Assembly (NCBI GenBank): GCA_025526935.1 | Contig: JAHLKD010000099.1 | Coordinates: 143,089-207,088, forward strand | Length of the DNA: 64,000 bases | From: Cladochytrium replicatum | Lineage: Eukaryota > Chytridiomycota > Chytridiomycetes > Cladochytriales > Cladochytriaceae | Reading direction: 5' to 3' | Shown: positions 34,401 to 45,547 of the stretch, piece after piece | How positions within the stretch are numbered: the stretch's first letter is position 1 | Layout: each line of letters begins with the position of its first letter | Notes under the pieces: model-generated | Told to the model about the DNA's origin: nothing | What the model saw: the letters and a program-made list of their open reading frames with translations, nothing else | The model's database searches: none | Translations under genes and position numbers: made by a program

Positions 34401-36704
34401 AAGATCGTTTTCTCCATCCCATCCATCAGCTCTCGGCCGTCGAGCTCGCAGCTGCTGCTGACCAATCCATTTGCTCACCGAAAATGGTGAGTGGGACGAT
34501 GAAAGCAAGCCCCCACCGATCGCATGTTCCTCTTCCTCGTTCACAACAACGCCCCCTGGTCCAGACGAGGTCGTACTCGACGCCAGAGACTGGATCGATA
34601 CGAAAAGCCCACCTCCTCCTTCCTCAATATTTACCTTCCCAGTTCCGAGTCTTAGGAATCCAGCTGGGCCTGCGTTATCAGATCCCCACCCTTGTTTCAC
34701 CTTGTTCAATGAGTCTCCAAAGCTTTTCGCTTTTCTCGGCGATTTTTCTGCTCCATGGGAATGCACAGTAACAGAAGATGTCGCTGTTGATGGAGCAAGA
34801 ACTCTCTTCCCTCCGGGGAGTGCAAAGATGGTGGATATCGGTGGTCCCCGCATCTTATATCGCACCACGGGACCGCCATTGTGGTTGATAGTCGATCCTG
34901 GTGCGATTATCGCGGAAACAATTTGGGTTAACGAAGCGCACTGGGCATATTTGGCGATACGAGTGACCAGTTTTCGTCGATCTCTCGCTGGAAGCATTGG
35001 GACTGGGCCGACTTCGTCCAAATCGAGTGTATCCGAGTCCAAATCCACAACACATGACTAGAAACTGGAGCTTGAGCGCATTGTAATACAATCCATGCGC
35101 GGGACTTACATCTACCGGCTTCCACTCGTTAGCACGTTCTGCCGTGAAGTAATCCCGACGTACACCAACGATATACGGCATCGGAGCCTGTAGATAAGTC
35201 AAGAGTTTGGCCGGGAGCACAGGGATCAGAATGTGCTGCCACGAGAGTGGGTACATGAGTAGACACAGCGATTCGGCCGCCAAATTCAGCAGTGCCGTAT
35301 GCGACGACAAAAAAATGATCTTTCGCTCCGTCAAGGCAAGTTCAAAGATCGTCACAATATGTGACGGCGAAAGGCACCGAAAGAATGGGTACAGAGAGAA
35401 CTAAAAGCCAAGATCAACTGCCATGCCCAGCCTTGATTTTGTTGGGGACACTCACATTTTGCAAAAGCGAGCTGGTGTTCAATGGTGGTCTCGAACAAAA
35501 TAACCTCGCCGTTCCAACTGTGATACACAGCTCCAGTTTTCCGGGCGGCGGCACCGGCACTTCCTTCACCAAATTAACGACCCATCTCTCCATTGGTATT
35601 CCCCATCCAGCCTCACTTCCCGCACAGCCCTTTTCCCCTCTCAGCGTGCGAATAAGCGCACACAGCCAGTCCCGCAGGAGATCATACCACGGCCACCGAC
35701 TGAGCACACCTATAACCCTCGGAACATACACGTTGTCCACAGATGCGAGGACCGTGTCGCGCATGGGGTGGAGGAGATCGGTGTACAGCGCTACTTTCTC
35801 CTCTGCATCCGCGACAGTGTCCGACGCGGGGCTGGTTGCTGATCTAGTGGTTTGCGGTGGAGATCGAGGGTTATGACGAACGTGAAGAATGGTTTCCTGG
35901 ATCTGGGCGAGCTGGGATTGGAGGTGTTCGATGTACTCAAGATCCGCTTGGACCTTTGAAGGCAATCAATAATCAAATACGAAAAAACGCAAAGCGCAGC
36001 TGAAATCAGAAATATACCAGAGCTTTGGTGCGCCATTCTTGAAACATTTCCTTCATCTCCAAAGCCTGCGCTGGAGATAGCCGGTCGTGCATCACCACGC
36101 ACATGCCATACGCTCGATTCCCGTTTTCTTCCGTTACGATCTACAAATCAAGGATGATCAAACACAATTTTTCACAGTGCTGTAACTTCAGAACGTACGA
36201 ATGAGTGATAAGTCTCTGCGGGAGGCCCAGCAGGCGAATGTGCCAGTTTCAAATCATCCGGAAACAGAAACTGTCCAAAACGAAAGAATTAAGCTCATTT
36301 TGACTTCAACCCGGAAAGTTCAAAATCACCATTGACAAGTACGTCGGAAATGCAGTGTCTGCGTAATCTGTGTTTGGGTACCGACAAAGGATCGAAGCCT
36401 CGTATCTGTCCTCAAGCGGGTGAGGGAGTCCAAAGTGACCTCCTAAACGCATGATCCCGTTATCATCGAACCGGGGGTCGGGTCGAGCATCCACCGGTAA
36501 GCCTTCATGCTCATGCGGCGTCACGCATGCATTGTCCTCCCGTTGGGCCGCCTGCGCCTGCGCTGTGGTGTCCCCGTCCTGTGAGGATGTTGCGATTCGC
36601 CGGGATGCGAATGTGGATAACGGCGGTACGCCGGCTTGGTAAAAGAAATCCACGAATCGATGCTGTGGTGTCAGCGCTGCTTCGGGTTGTGGTGGGGGAT
36701 ACAT
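31425..36704 (-). CDS. Large DENN-domain protein (putative Rab GEF)
   Basis: DENN modules exchange GDP for GTP on Rab GTPases. The 5' end is MYPPPQPEAALTPQHRFVDF (36704). The uDENN part includes SILCRYPNTDYADTAFPTYL and FLFPDDLKLAHSPAG, then VTEENGNRAYGMCVVMHD. The cDENN core includes FELALTERKIIFLSSHTALL and LCLLMYPLSWQHILIPVLP with PMPYIVGVRRDYF. After a 400-residue low-complexity insert comes the dDENN part: SKIRRAFLKVFTSLLKNYRQ, FITHLVETQAFAQFTLDRI. The C-terminal tail is Ser/Pro-rich and ends SRDAFAAL. It spans about 5.3 kb with a dozen or more introns. The joins in the 33.4-34.4 kb insert are unresolved, because three frames are partly open there. The specific DENND subgroup is not assignable. 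Confidence 0.8.
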
Positions 36705-37290
36705 GTGCTGTGTGATCGATCTAGTTCGAGGGGACTGTCTCTTAGCTCACTCTAAGTAAAGTGTGCCGTGATCCGAGGTGAAGAAGCCCACTGTGAACCT
36801 GCGAATACTTTATCAGCCTGCCTGCCTGAACAACCAGTTATCGGCAAAGAAAAGTGCAGCAAAGTTTCGGGTACCCGATGCAAATATGTGTTGCTTGATC
36901 CGCTCAAAACCACTACTGGGCTTACATATGTTACGCCTTCGCGTTACTTTTGCGTTTTACAGCACTTTCAGCTTCACGGCAAACCAAAAGAAAACACACA
37001 TAAAAAAAAATCCTGGCAAAAAAGGGACTATCGAAAGCAAGGCAAGATATGTCCCATGTCTATATGTAAGGAAAAAAGGTGGTAAAAGAACAGTTCAGGC
37101 AACGTTTCCTTGGCGCTGTTTCAACTCCGGGCTCAACACACACACTCTCTCCCTCCCCATCGCTTCATTCCCATTTTCGTCTTCTTCCCCAGTTGTCGTC
37201 ATATGTCCACTCCTATATCCACATACAATATTATAGTTCTCGCGTGCCCTCCCCAAAAAAATAAATAAAAAAAACCATGGAATAACCTCT
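36705..37290. other. Spacer: DENN promoter and 3' UTR of ARID-like gene
   Basis: 586 bp. Contains CT-rich sequence (37140-37200), common near fungal promoters. On the minus strand the reverse complement of ATAAATAAAAAAAA (37260-37274) lies just past the stop of the ARID-like gene. No gene supported. Confidence 0.4.
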
Positions 37291-39181
37291 CTACCACCTC
37301 CCAGCGCCGCTCTGTCTCTCCACTTCGCCAATCAGATCTCTGATTTTTGCGTCTCGCTCCGCAACTATCCGCTCCAGGGCCGCGCACCGTTCTCTCAGAG
37401 CAGCGACAACCGCATCATTCCCGCCTGACTCCTTTGCAATTGTCGGGGTTGTCGGCGACACAACCGTGATGCGCGTTCCTGCAGGTAACGGTGCAGCTTG
37501 AAGGACACCCCGCTGCTGCATTGCTGCACCACCAGGTCCGCCAGAGTTCGGACTCCCATGGTTTCCTGATGCTTCCTTTTCGGATTCACCCGAGAAGCTC
37601 GGATTCGTAAACAGCGGAGACCTTGGGAACGGCGGTCCCTGGCCGTTCCGAACCGACCGGAACCTATCGCGCTCGTTTCCGAATGACGCGGCTCGGGGTC
37701 GAGTCGCGGACGACCCATTGGCACCGGGCACCTGGAGCCTCAGTTGAGGTTGCTGCTGCTGCGGGTCGCCACCTTCCGGTTTCCTCGACGGCGGACTCGT
37801 TGGGATTATGGCGTCGCTGTGGTACCGAGGAACTGAGATGGTTGATGAGCGTAGTCGAGGAAGCAAGGGGGGTCCACTGCTCTCGGTGGTCGTTGCAACA
37901 CCGTTAGGCGACGTGGCTGCTGGCGCGTTGTTGAATGGAGCGTGTTCTGAGGACATGGAGACGGAGCGGAGACGCGGGATGGGGTTGCGAAGAGCCGATT
38001 CTGCGGATTCGTGGTACCTGCTGCTGTTAGCAGATGAATTGGAGGCTGGAAGGGGAAGGTTTGGGGCTGGCCAGCCATGATTAGGCGTGTTTGGCGCCGA
38101 TGAAGGTGGTCCACTCAATGCGCCGGCAAATCGGGGGTCCATGCTTTGGATACCAGAACTGCGTTGAGGGCCGAAGTCGGAGTTTGACCCATCGGCTCCA
38201 TGGTGGCGGGTAGCCGTGCGAGATGATGGCTCAGTGACTTCAAGCGTAAAGTGAGGATCATTGCGCCGAGACAGTGAATCGGTTCTCCCACGTCCTTGCT
38301 GCTGTTGCTCACTACGGCCTAAATCGTGTTGGTCCAAATCACCTCTGTTCCTCTGCCGCACATCGCCATCTTGGACGTAGTCAGAGGGGGTTTCTATTTT
38401 TTGCAGGCGTTTTGGATTGTACATGGTCTCTGTGGGAGAATCGGAAGACTTTCGTTTGTTTTGGTTGCCAAAGCTTTCTTCTTGGCCTGGCTGCTGACCT
38501 TGGTCATCTGGAGATATAGGGTCAGCCGAGTAGTCAGTGCCGTCACTGAGACCCATGTCATAATTAAAGAATGAGTCGATATGGTTGTCTGAAAAACAAA
38601 AAATGAGTTTAATCGGTTAGGACTACAGTGACAAACACACCTTGGAGCCACTTCTTCATTCTGAAAGAGATGCTAGTTGCTTTACTCGGGTCAAAGCCCA
38701 GCTGCCTTGCAACAGTCGACCATGCCCGAATCTGTTGAAGAATGAAGTGAGCCGAAGAAACGGTTTGCGGGTTTTGGGGGAGTGATAGCACACAAACCTG
38801 GTTGACGCCTCCAGCGTTCCTGACAAATTGGTAGAGCACAAAAACATCGAAAGTCTGGTTGTGAACTTTGAATGGATGTGCGAACTTTTCAACGTGCGAA
38901 GACAGTTTAATCTGGCAGTTCGAGTAGTGATGGAATTGGGACAGGTAGTCAGCGTATCGAAGCTGAAGCGCAGAGGTGTTTGCGGCACCAGCATTGTTTG
39001 GCGTGTAGTAAAACGGCTGGGCGGTAGCGGGAGTAGTTGGCAGCGAATGAGAGGTGGGAGACAAGGAGGATGCATTTTGCAAGTTGTTGCTCTGCTGGTG
39101 CGACCTGAGCATTGCGGAGTGGTCCACGATGTTGTGCTGCTGAGGTGCGAGCAAGTCTCTGTCGTGCGGAGCGTCCATCAT
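37291..39181 (-). CDS. ARID-like DNA-binding protein, possibly ARS-binding type
   Basis: Three visible exons. The N-terminal part begins MMDAPHDRDLLAPQQ and is Ser/Gln/Pro-rich. The folded region reads YADYLSQFHHYSNCQIKLS, FDVFVLYQFVRNAGGVNQV, WSTVARQLGFDPSKATSIS, FRMKKWLQ|..NHIDSFFNYDMG. This has the helix spacing of ARID/BRIGHT domains (F..+L..F, LY..V...GG, W..VA..LGF), with an ending (MKKWLQ..HIDSFF) that I associate with fungal ARS-binding protein 2-like factors. The remaining 400 residues are disordered, and the protein ends in a short coiled coil (VVAALRERCAALERIVAERD). The ATG at 39181 is the first in frame, but an upstream exon is possible (CTCAG acceptor at about 39233). Confidence 0.55.
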
Positions 39182-39399
39182 GTTCGCCAAGGGTTCTTTC
39201 TGGACGGCGCCTCCGTTCCCTGACTGAGAACCAGATTATCACACCTGGTGGCTGTACACATAAATAATCAATAATCACTAAATAACAAATAATAATAAAA
39301 TATATCATTTATTTTATGAGTGCACTGCCACACTCCACGGATGAGATGATGCGCACCGCCTGTGCACCAATCGAAACGCGCGACGGAGCGTCAGCTTGA

Positions 39400-40040
39400 G
39401 ATAAAGAATTGCTGGGTGGATGGGTGGCATTTTACATAGACTCGCTGTGCCGCTAGTACTAGTGTCAAGAAGAGTTTTTGGATTGGTGGGGAACAAGTGG
39501 CCTTCCCCTCAAATACATTTTACAACGTGAATGCTATGCATAAACACAAGCTTGGAGCGAGAACGACGTCGATATTCTCGAGCGGTGGAAAACCAGTGGC
39601 CTGGATCTGTCACTCCGTTGCTGTGTCAAGTAGGGAACGTCGAGGTGTTGGAGTGGAAAGCAAGCAGACTCTCATTTTATTACACGGAATATGCTTGGGT
39701 ATTGCGTACATAGCTGGGCAGGAAATGGTCTTGGACTGGTGGAAACAATGTGGCCTCGAACTAAAGTACTCGCACACTGCGATCGCCAACGCAAGTACAT
39801 ATGGGCACACACACTTGTTGGATTTGTGAAAGTCAAGTGGGCTGGAGTCGAGCCGGGGAGGGGTCATCTGCACGTGCTGGAGTTGTGGAGAAACAGCGGC
39901 CTGGGGTTGAAGTACTCCGGATTGGTTATGGATTTGCCAAGCCGACATGGAAATGTTGCGATTTTGGACTGGCTGTTTAGTGTGCTTAAGTGGTCTTGCA
40001 ACGAAATGGATTTGGCTGGTAAACACGTACATTGAAATTT
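39400..40040 (+). pseudogene. W-W type ankyrin-like repeat gene, decayed
   Basis: At least five degenerate copies of a roughly 33-residue repeat of the form VLDWWK.SGLELKYS..AI..AS..GH. Best copies: FLDWWGTSGLPLKYI (39477), MVLDWWKQCGLELKYSHTAI (39725) and ELWRNSGLGLKYSGLV (39880). They lie in different frames and are interrupted by stops, so no protein can be made. Such repeats form large protein families in chytrid genomes. The 3' end is near 40040. Confidence 0.7.
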
Positions 40041-40205
40041 TCTTCGATGCTGGAAACTAGTGATGTGGTATGAACCAAGAAGTTCAGAATTTGTGGAGAA
40101 CAAGTGGACAGTGGACTGGCGTGCCTAACAGTTTGAATGTTTATTTAATTTTTCAAATTAACAACTTGCGAAGGCATCCACTCTCAACAGCGTGTCCAAT
40201 GCTAT

Positions 40206-42674
40206 CTATGCGCTATCGTAGGCATCAAACGTAGTCAGTGCTATCGCAAATGCTTCAAGAGGTGTCAAGGGGAACCGTGCGTCCAGTGTAAAGTAGTCCG
40301 TTCCGCACCGACCGAACTGCATCACAATATACCCATCTAGAAACAACATCAGTTATTTCGGCTCCTCCACAACAACCATAAACCATGATTTTTACCTTCA
40401 CCCTCAGCAATCAGTTGGAAGTTCTTGATGCTGGGCTGGGTAACTCTGCCCCCAAAGTTCAAACAGTGGCTCTGGGTAGCTTCATTCCACCTCGGAGACT
40501 TGTTCCGCAAAAACAAGAGCCTTTGGCCATTGTTCGATTTGACATCCGCCATGATTCCTCCGGTCGGTGTCCCGGCATCGTTCACCGATGATGCAGATGA
40601 TTTGCGGGAGCTGCTTCCGAGTGGAGTCGACGGAGTCTGTGGGGATGTCGTGGAAGCTTCGTCGTCTCCAAAATTGGCGTTCTCGTCCGGCTGGTTCAAC
40701 GATGGGATGGCTACCGACATCTCGCGAGGCAAGACTGTTTTAGACTAGGAATTAAACAAGTCAGTTTAGAGCAGGCAACGACCATGGGATGATCTGCGTA
40801 GTACGTAGGAGATGCAAGCTGCCTCGCGTAATCCTTTATCCAGTCGATTCTTCACATATGACCGGGCGTCATACAAAATGAAGTTGGTGCGTTGATAGTT
40901 TGCCCTTTGTAGAGCAAGGTTTAGTCCACCAATCTCTCACCAGCACTCTCACCTGCCCTCCTTACTTTAGCTTTGCAACATAATTCTTAGAATCCTTGGT
41001 GAGATCATCCTGGCTCGTTGATATGACAAAGTGAACGCTCTTTGACTTTTTCCGTTTGCGAGCTGCGAGAAGGAATTTGTCATCGGTTTCGTTGAACAGC
41101 GTGAAAATTGGGTGGGCTTTGTCGTACAACGTCTTCTTGCGATACAACCGACAGCGGATAATTCCATCCAGGAGAAGCCGTCTTCAAATGCCGAATGTTA
41201 AAACTATTTTTCTCCTGACGAATAAAGTATGAAATCAAACCTAAATAAGGGAGGATTTTCGATTGCCCTGGGTTTGGCTGGAACTAGAATCCCGCCTGGC
41301 GCAGTCACCATTGCAACTTGGGCACCGCTTTCTGCTTTCGCAGCAGCCTGTTGAGCTACCTCAACAACGTCCTTGTTCCTCTCTTCGCTCCCAATGTGTT
41401 TCTCACTATCTTTCTCGACAACACGGACATCCTCCTCACCATCGACATGATTTAACTCCCCCTCGTCCATGTGATGAATCTGTATCTCCCCCGGATCGGA
41501 CTTTTCAGAGACTCGGGGGCTTGTAAACGACTCTGACGATCCCATTTCTTCATGATGTTCCTCATCATCTTCAGTCGGATCATACGGTTTCGCGAGCTCC
41601 GTGTAATCTACAGGCGGAGCAGGCTCGTCATCGATTTCTTCCTCCACCAGATCAGTTGCGGGTGGTTCAGGAGTTGCCTGAACCACGATCTGAGTTACTC
41701 TCGGTGGTTGAGATGCGCTTGAGCTCGCTGGAGCGGTAGATGAAAGTGGATTTGGAGGGTTGGAAGATGGGCTCTTGGTCGGTGTGGAGGCGCGTGCGAT
41801 GCTCTCGATCTGCCGTTTCCGATCCATGATGCTGGTGATGGGATCGCTCGGTGGACTTCTTTGCGGGGCTACAGGCACTACTGTCGATTTAAAAATGTTG
41901 GATAGCGTGGAGAAGTCTTGGAGTGGAGAGTTGGTACTGATGGAGGCTTGCACAGATGCGCCTGGTTGATCAGTTAGGTTTTTCAGCTTTAATGAAATAA
42001 TACGGTTTCGAAATGCACCCACCAAACGCACCAGCGCTGGAAGGGCGTGAGACGGGAGTGAATTGTCCAACAGTAGAAATCGGCCCGCTGGCAACGGTTG
42101 TGCGTTTCAGTCGAAAGTTATCCGGGAGAGTGTAGTAGTTTGGCTTTGGAGGATCATTGGTGGTCGCAGCAGACGAGGAGGAGGCCACGGAGGATCTTTC
42201 TTCGTTCGATTTCAGTCTGTCTTTTGATGCAGTGCGATTTCGCCTGGTCTCCTTGGACTCCTTGGAGTTCGTATAGTTGTCTGTTCTGCTCTCCTTCTGT
42301 TCATCTCGGAGAGTATCGCGCTCAATGTATCTCTCACGGGCATAATCATCTGATTCATGTGTTCCCTCCGTTTGCTTCTTGGATTTCGGGGCAGAAGCAT
42401 CCTTTCCCGCGCCAAGGTCTTCTTTTCCTCCTTGGTTCTTCAATTTGGCATAAAGCTTGTATCTTCGAGCTGGATAAATAGAAAGTAAAGGTATAGACTT
42501 TGAATGGCTGTCCACTCCATTACCAATCTCTCGGTCCTCGGCAATGTCATTCTTATCTGGCTTCCTTCCCTCCCTGTCTACAAACGTGCGCTCCCATTCC
42601 TTCAATTCTTTCTTGATCGCCTTGAGCTGAGCCTGGACGTCCCCATCCGCAAATACTTCAACTCCAGCTGGCAT
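40206..42674 (-). CDS. Tubby-like protein with Sld2/RecQ4-like N-terminal motif
   Basis: The C-terminus is a Tubby domain, a phosphoinositide-binding barrel around a central helix. Pieces: [72 protein letters not shown]-type [12 protein letters not shown] and the classic ending [20 protein letters not shown], then [17 protein letters not shown]. The protein starts [14 protein letters not shown]. Soon after comes [20 protein letters not shown] and [20 protein letters not shown], which resembles the short motif shared by Sld2/RecQ4-type and FAM13-type proteins. A 350-residue acidic, disordered linker joins the two. At least five exons. Tubby proteins often serve cilia, in keeping with the neighbouring ARL6. 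Confidence 0.85.
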
Positions 42675-42739
42675 ATCTGATCCAGTCGTGATTCGCGTCG
42701 AACGTCCAACGCGACACCTTAGTCACGTGTAATCAGATC

Positions 42740-44390
42740 TTCAAAGTTTCAAGCCGTTGGTGGGGCCTAGGCACGCTGCCAAACTTGCCGCTTCGCTTCC
42801 GGCACACGGAAAAGCTCCTGATTCATCTGCTCCTGGTTCAAAAAAGCGCGCATGAGATGATTACCATTGCCCTCCCTACCGCTCCGCCTGAAGGCGTCGG
42901 GACGATTTTAGGGGAGATGAGGCGGAAGATCAGAGACTGTCTTCGAGGACGCGACAAGGGCTTGGGAGTTCTAAGAGATCGATGGGCCATTATGGGCCAG
43001 TGTCGCTGGCTGGCAACATCGGGACGGAGTACAGATGGAGTATGATAGTTTGGAGGAATCGGACGCGCACTACAGCGGGTCGGAGAACGAAGAACGGGAG
43101 ATTAATTCATCCCGGTCCGCGAGTATGCCTAAGGAGATTGATCTAGGGCTTGGGGGGGAGCCGGATGAAATGGTGCACTTGTACTCTGACGGGTCTGATG
43201 GTTCCTTGGACAGCCGTCAGTGACATAGGCAGTGGTGCAGCAACATTGGGAACAGTGGTGGACACTCAAGGCGGAGAATGTCCTCGGAGTCCCTCCAGTC
43301 TCCTGTTTTGCGGAGGCAATTGGTGTGTTGGAAGCTGTACGGCTGCTGCCGGGCATAACACCAACCACAATTTGGCTGGGTAATGCGACAATGGGGATAC
43401 AAACTAACTAACTTAGGTGGGATGGGAACCTGATTTGGGGGGAACTCCAGAATGAACTGGAATGACGTGGCCATCAGGCAGAGTCGTCTTCAGATGGACC
43501 CGTGGACATGACAGGAAGCGGGAAATGAGGCAGCCGATGAATCCGCTGGAGAGGTGCACGTGATCCCTTGCAACCAGGTTGGCGGCCCAGGCGCAAAGTG
43601 GCTCCAAGCTTGTATTGGAAACAAAACCACAGCAGACCCGGAAGAGTTTGCGCGCTGCCAGCAAAATGGACGGCCGCAAGGCGTGGTGGGAGCCCCATGT
43701 GGTACAGAAGGCTATGGGAGAGGAATCCATCCCATATGTGGATGGGGCTGGGACAGCTTTGGTTTGCCAATCCGGGATCTCCTCACTAGAAGCTGCCGAA
43801 AGTTTGGGCAGCACGCGAACCAGGGCAACGCAAATGAAGATACTTCTCGACTGGGGGGGCAACCATGAAACAAGTTACTCTATCTTGGACGTCCAGAGGG
43901 TATGAAAAAGATCAATGTTTCCGATGCGGCCTTTAGGATAAAGTTCAAGCGGTCCAAAAAAAGCAGGAGATCAGCACGGTGCTGGTGGTTACTACTTGAA
44001 AGCATGGGAAGAATGGTATAAGCAGACACCTGGAGAAGACCCTGACTCGTTCTATTACTACGGGCAAGGACAAAGAGGTGATCCCGCTGCCTCCACAGCA
44101 CCGGGTGATGCAGCTGCCCCGACTTCAGATGCACGCACATTCTGCCAAATCAACAACCACGCCGGGTGGGCGAGAATGCGGCGCAAGGTGGGGAAGATTA
44201 TTCGGCTTGGGAGGATACTATCGGAGCTAGAGGTGCGGACGCTGCAGCGAGTACATCACAGCCTAAAGCTGGCGATTTACAGTTGAGAAGACTAAGTTTG
44301 CTCGGTCGATTCATTGCTGATTCTCCTCTATTTAAAAGTGAGCACCTAGATCATCCAGATCTCACATACAAAATTTGGTGACAGGTTTGG
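42740..44390 (+). pseudogene. KH-domain / FUBP-like gene, frameshifted relic
   Basis: Coding-like pieces in changing + frames: MEYDSLEESDAHYSGSENEE (43035), a splice-like CTAACTAACTTAG (43409-43421), SGSKLVLETKPQQ and SKMDGRKAWWEPHVVQKAMG (43600-43720; KH-like), RPEGMKKINVSD (43895) and GYYLKAWEEWYKQTPGEDPD (43990), then EDYSAWEDTIGARG (44190). The AWEEWYKQ and DYSAW repeats resemble the C-terminal tyrosine-rich repeats of FUBP/KSRP-type single-stranded nucleic-acid binding proteins. No frame runs through, so either a pseudogene or a locus rich in assembly indels. Identification is tentative. Confidence 0.4.
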
Positions 44391-44487
44391 GTGCAAATTT
44401 ATGCTCGTGTACCGTCCAGCCTGTGTTGGTCTTTCGTGTTATGGTGGTAGTGGCTGCGAGTGTTGGAGCTGGTCTGTGGGCGGTCAC

Positions 44488-45230
44488 TTATTCTGTGAAG
44501 TGCATCTTAACAATAAATATACCTGCCAGCCAGTCTAACCCTTGCTCAAGTCCTTCTCCGGATAAAGCATTGCAAGCACTGCCGAACATGTTAGGAGGGC
44601 TTATGAGCATGAGCGGTTTCACTATCACCATATCGTCCAATTCCGATCTCGAATTTTTTCCAAAGCCAATGCTACGGCACATTCTGATGGAAGAAGTGCA
44701 CCATCGAGATCCATCTTGTTTGCAAAAAACAAAATCGGAACTTTACGTGATTGCAGAGCTTTCACACGACCAAAAGAGCAATCAGCACATTCGTCAACTC
44801 AGGTTGTAAGAATTAAGAACCTCGATTTCCGAGTATATTTTCGAGCTCATCTCGTGCAACACACGCCCTTACTCTGTCTGCTGAATCGACGACGAAGATA
44901 ACGGCGTCTGTGTCATGAAAATAGTTTTGCCAGAGGTCCCGGTATTTTCCTTGGCCAGACATATCGAATACAGTAAAGCGTACTTTCGACCTGAATGAAA
45001 AAGTCTCAACATTGAAGCCTACTGTCGGAACTATTTCGTTTGGCTGAATCTGTCAGTGTCAGATCCTATGTTAATATCAGCAGCGTCCAGCTTAATTCTT
45101 CAACCTTCTCAGCTTTGAAGTGATTCAATATTGTTGACTTTCCAGAGTTGTCGAGACCGACACAAAGAACATTCGCTCGTTTTCTCAGCAAACCAAGGGA
45201 TGTGAGCACGTTTGTCCAGAACGCGGTCAT
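44488..45230 (-). CDS. ARL6: ARL6/BBS3 small GTPase
   Basis: Arf-like GTPase that recruits the BBSome coat to membranes for ciliary trafficking. Six exons. The start MTAFWTNVLTSLGLLRKR is followed by the P-loop GLDNSGKST, switch 1 IVPTVGFNVETF, the ARL6-type switch 2 DMSGQGKYRDLW (rather than the Arf DVGGQ), VIFVVDSADR and the base-binding NKMD in VPILFFANKMDLDG. The ending ALSGEGLEQGLDWLA matches the family. Position 2 is Thr, so N-myristoylation is not expected. The intron after LGNR uses a weak donor (GTTCTT). It is divergent from VPS1. Confidence 0.9.
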
Positions 45231-45547
45231 CCCTTAAAAAAGTAACGCGTAAACCACACATGGCATTTCCCAAACAGGCTACATTGCTTAAGTAAATTTT
45301 CCCCGTCCCGTCGAACCAGAAACACACTCGAAGTGAACGTGGGGCATTTGGGCCCATAAAATATACCCCGCTTGCTTAAGACGGTGCAGTGCAATCGCCT
45401 GCACCACTTTCCTACTTCAACTCTGCTTCCCGTTCATCCGCATTCTTATCGGCTTTCCTTCCAAAGCACAGTGTTGTTTAACACGTGAGTTTGCTTGCTG
45501 TCTGCGTATCCCAAGGCACTCTTCGCTTTATCCGTACGTCGTAGACC
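45231..45547. promoter_or_regulatory. Divergent promoter between ARL6 and VPS1
   Basis: 317 bp between the two start codons. AT-rich near ARL6, CT-rich near VPS1 (CACTTTCCTACTTCAACTCT). Motif identity not assigned. Confidence 0.5.

Noticed and set aside
43413-43862. 149-codon minus-strand open frame opposite the KH-like relic
   Set aside because: Composition is low-complexity (Ser, Leu, Cys, Pro), with no domain, and the opposite strand carries the KH/FUBP-like pieces. Probably a shadow frame.
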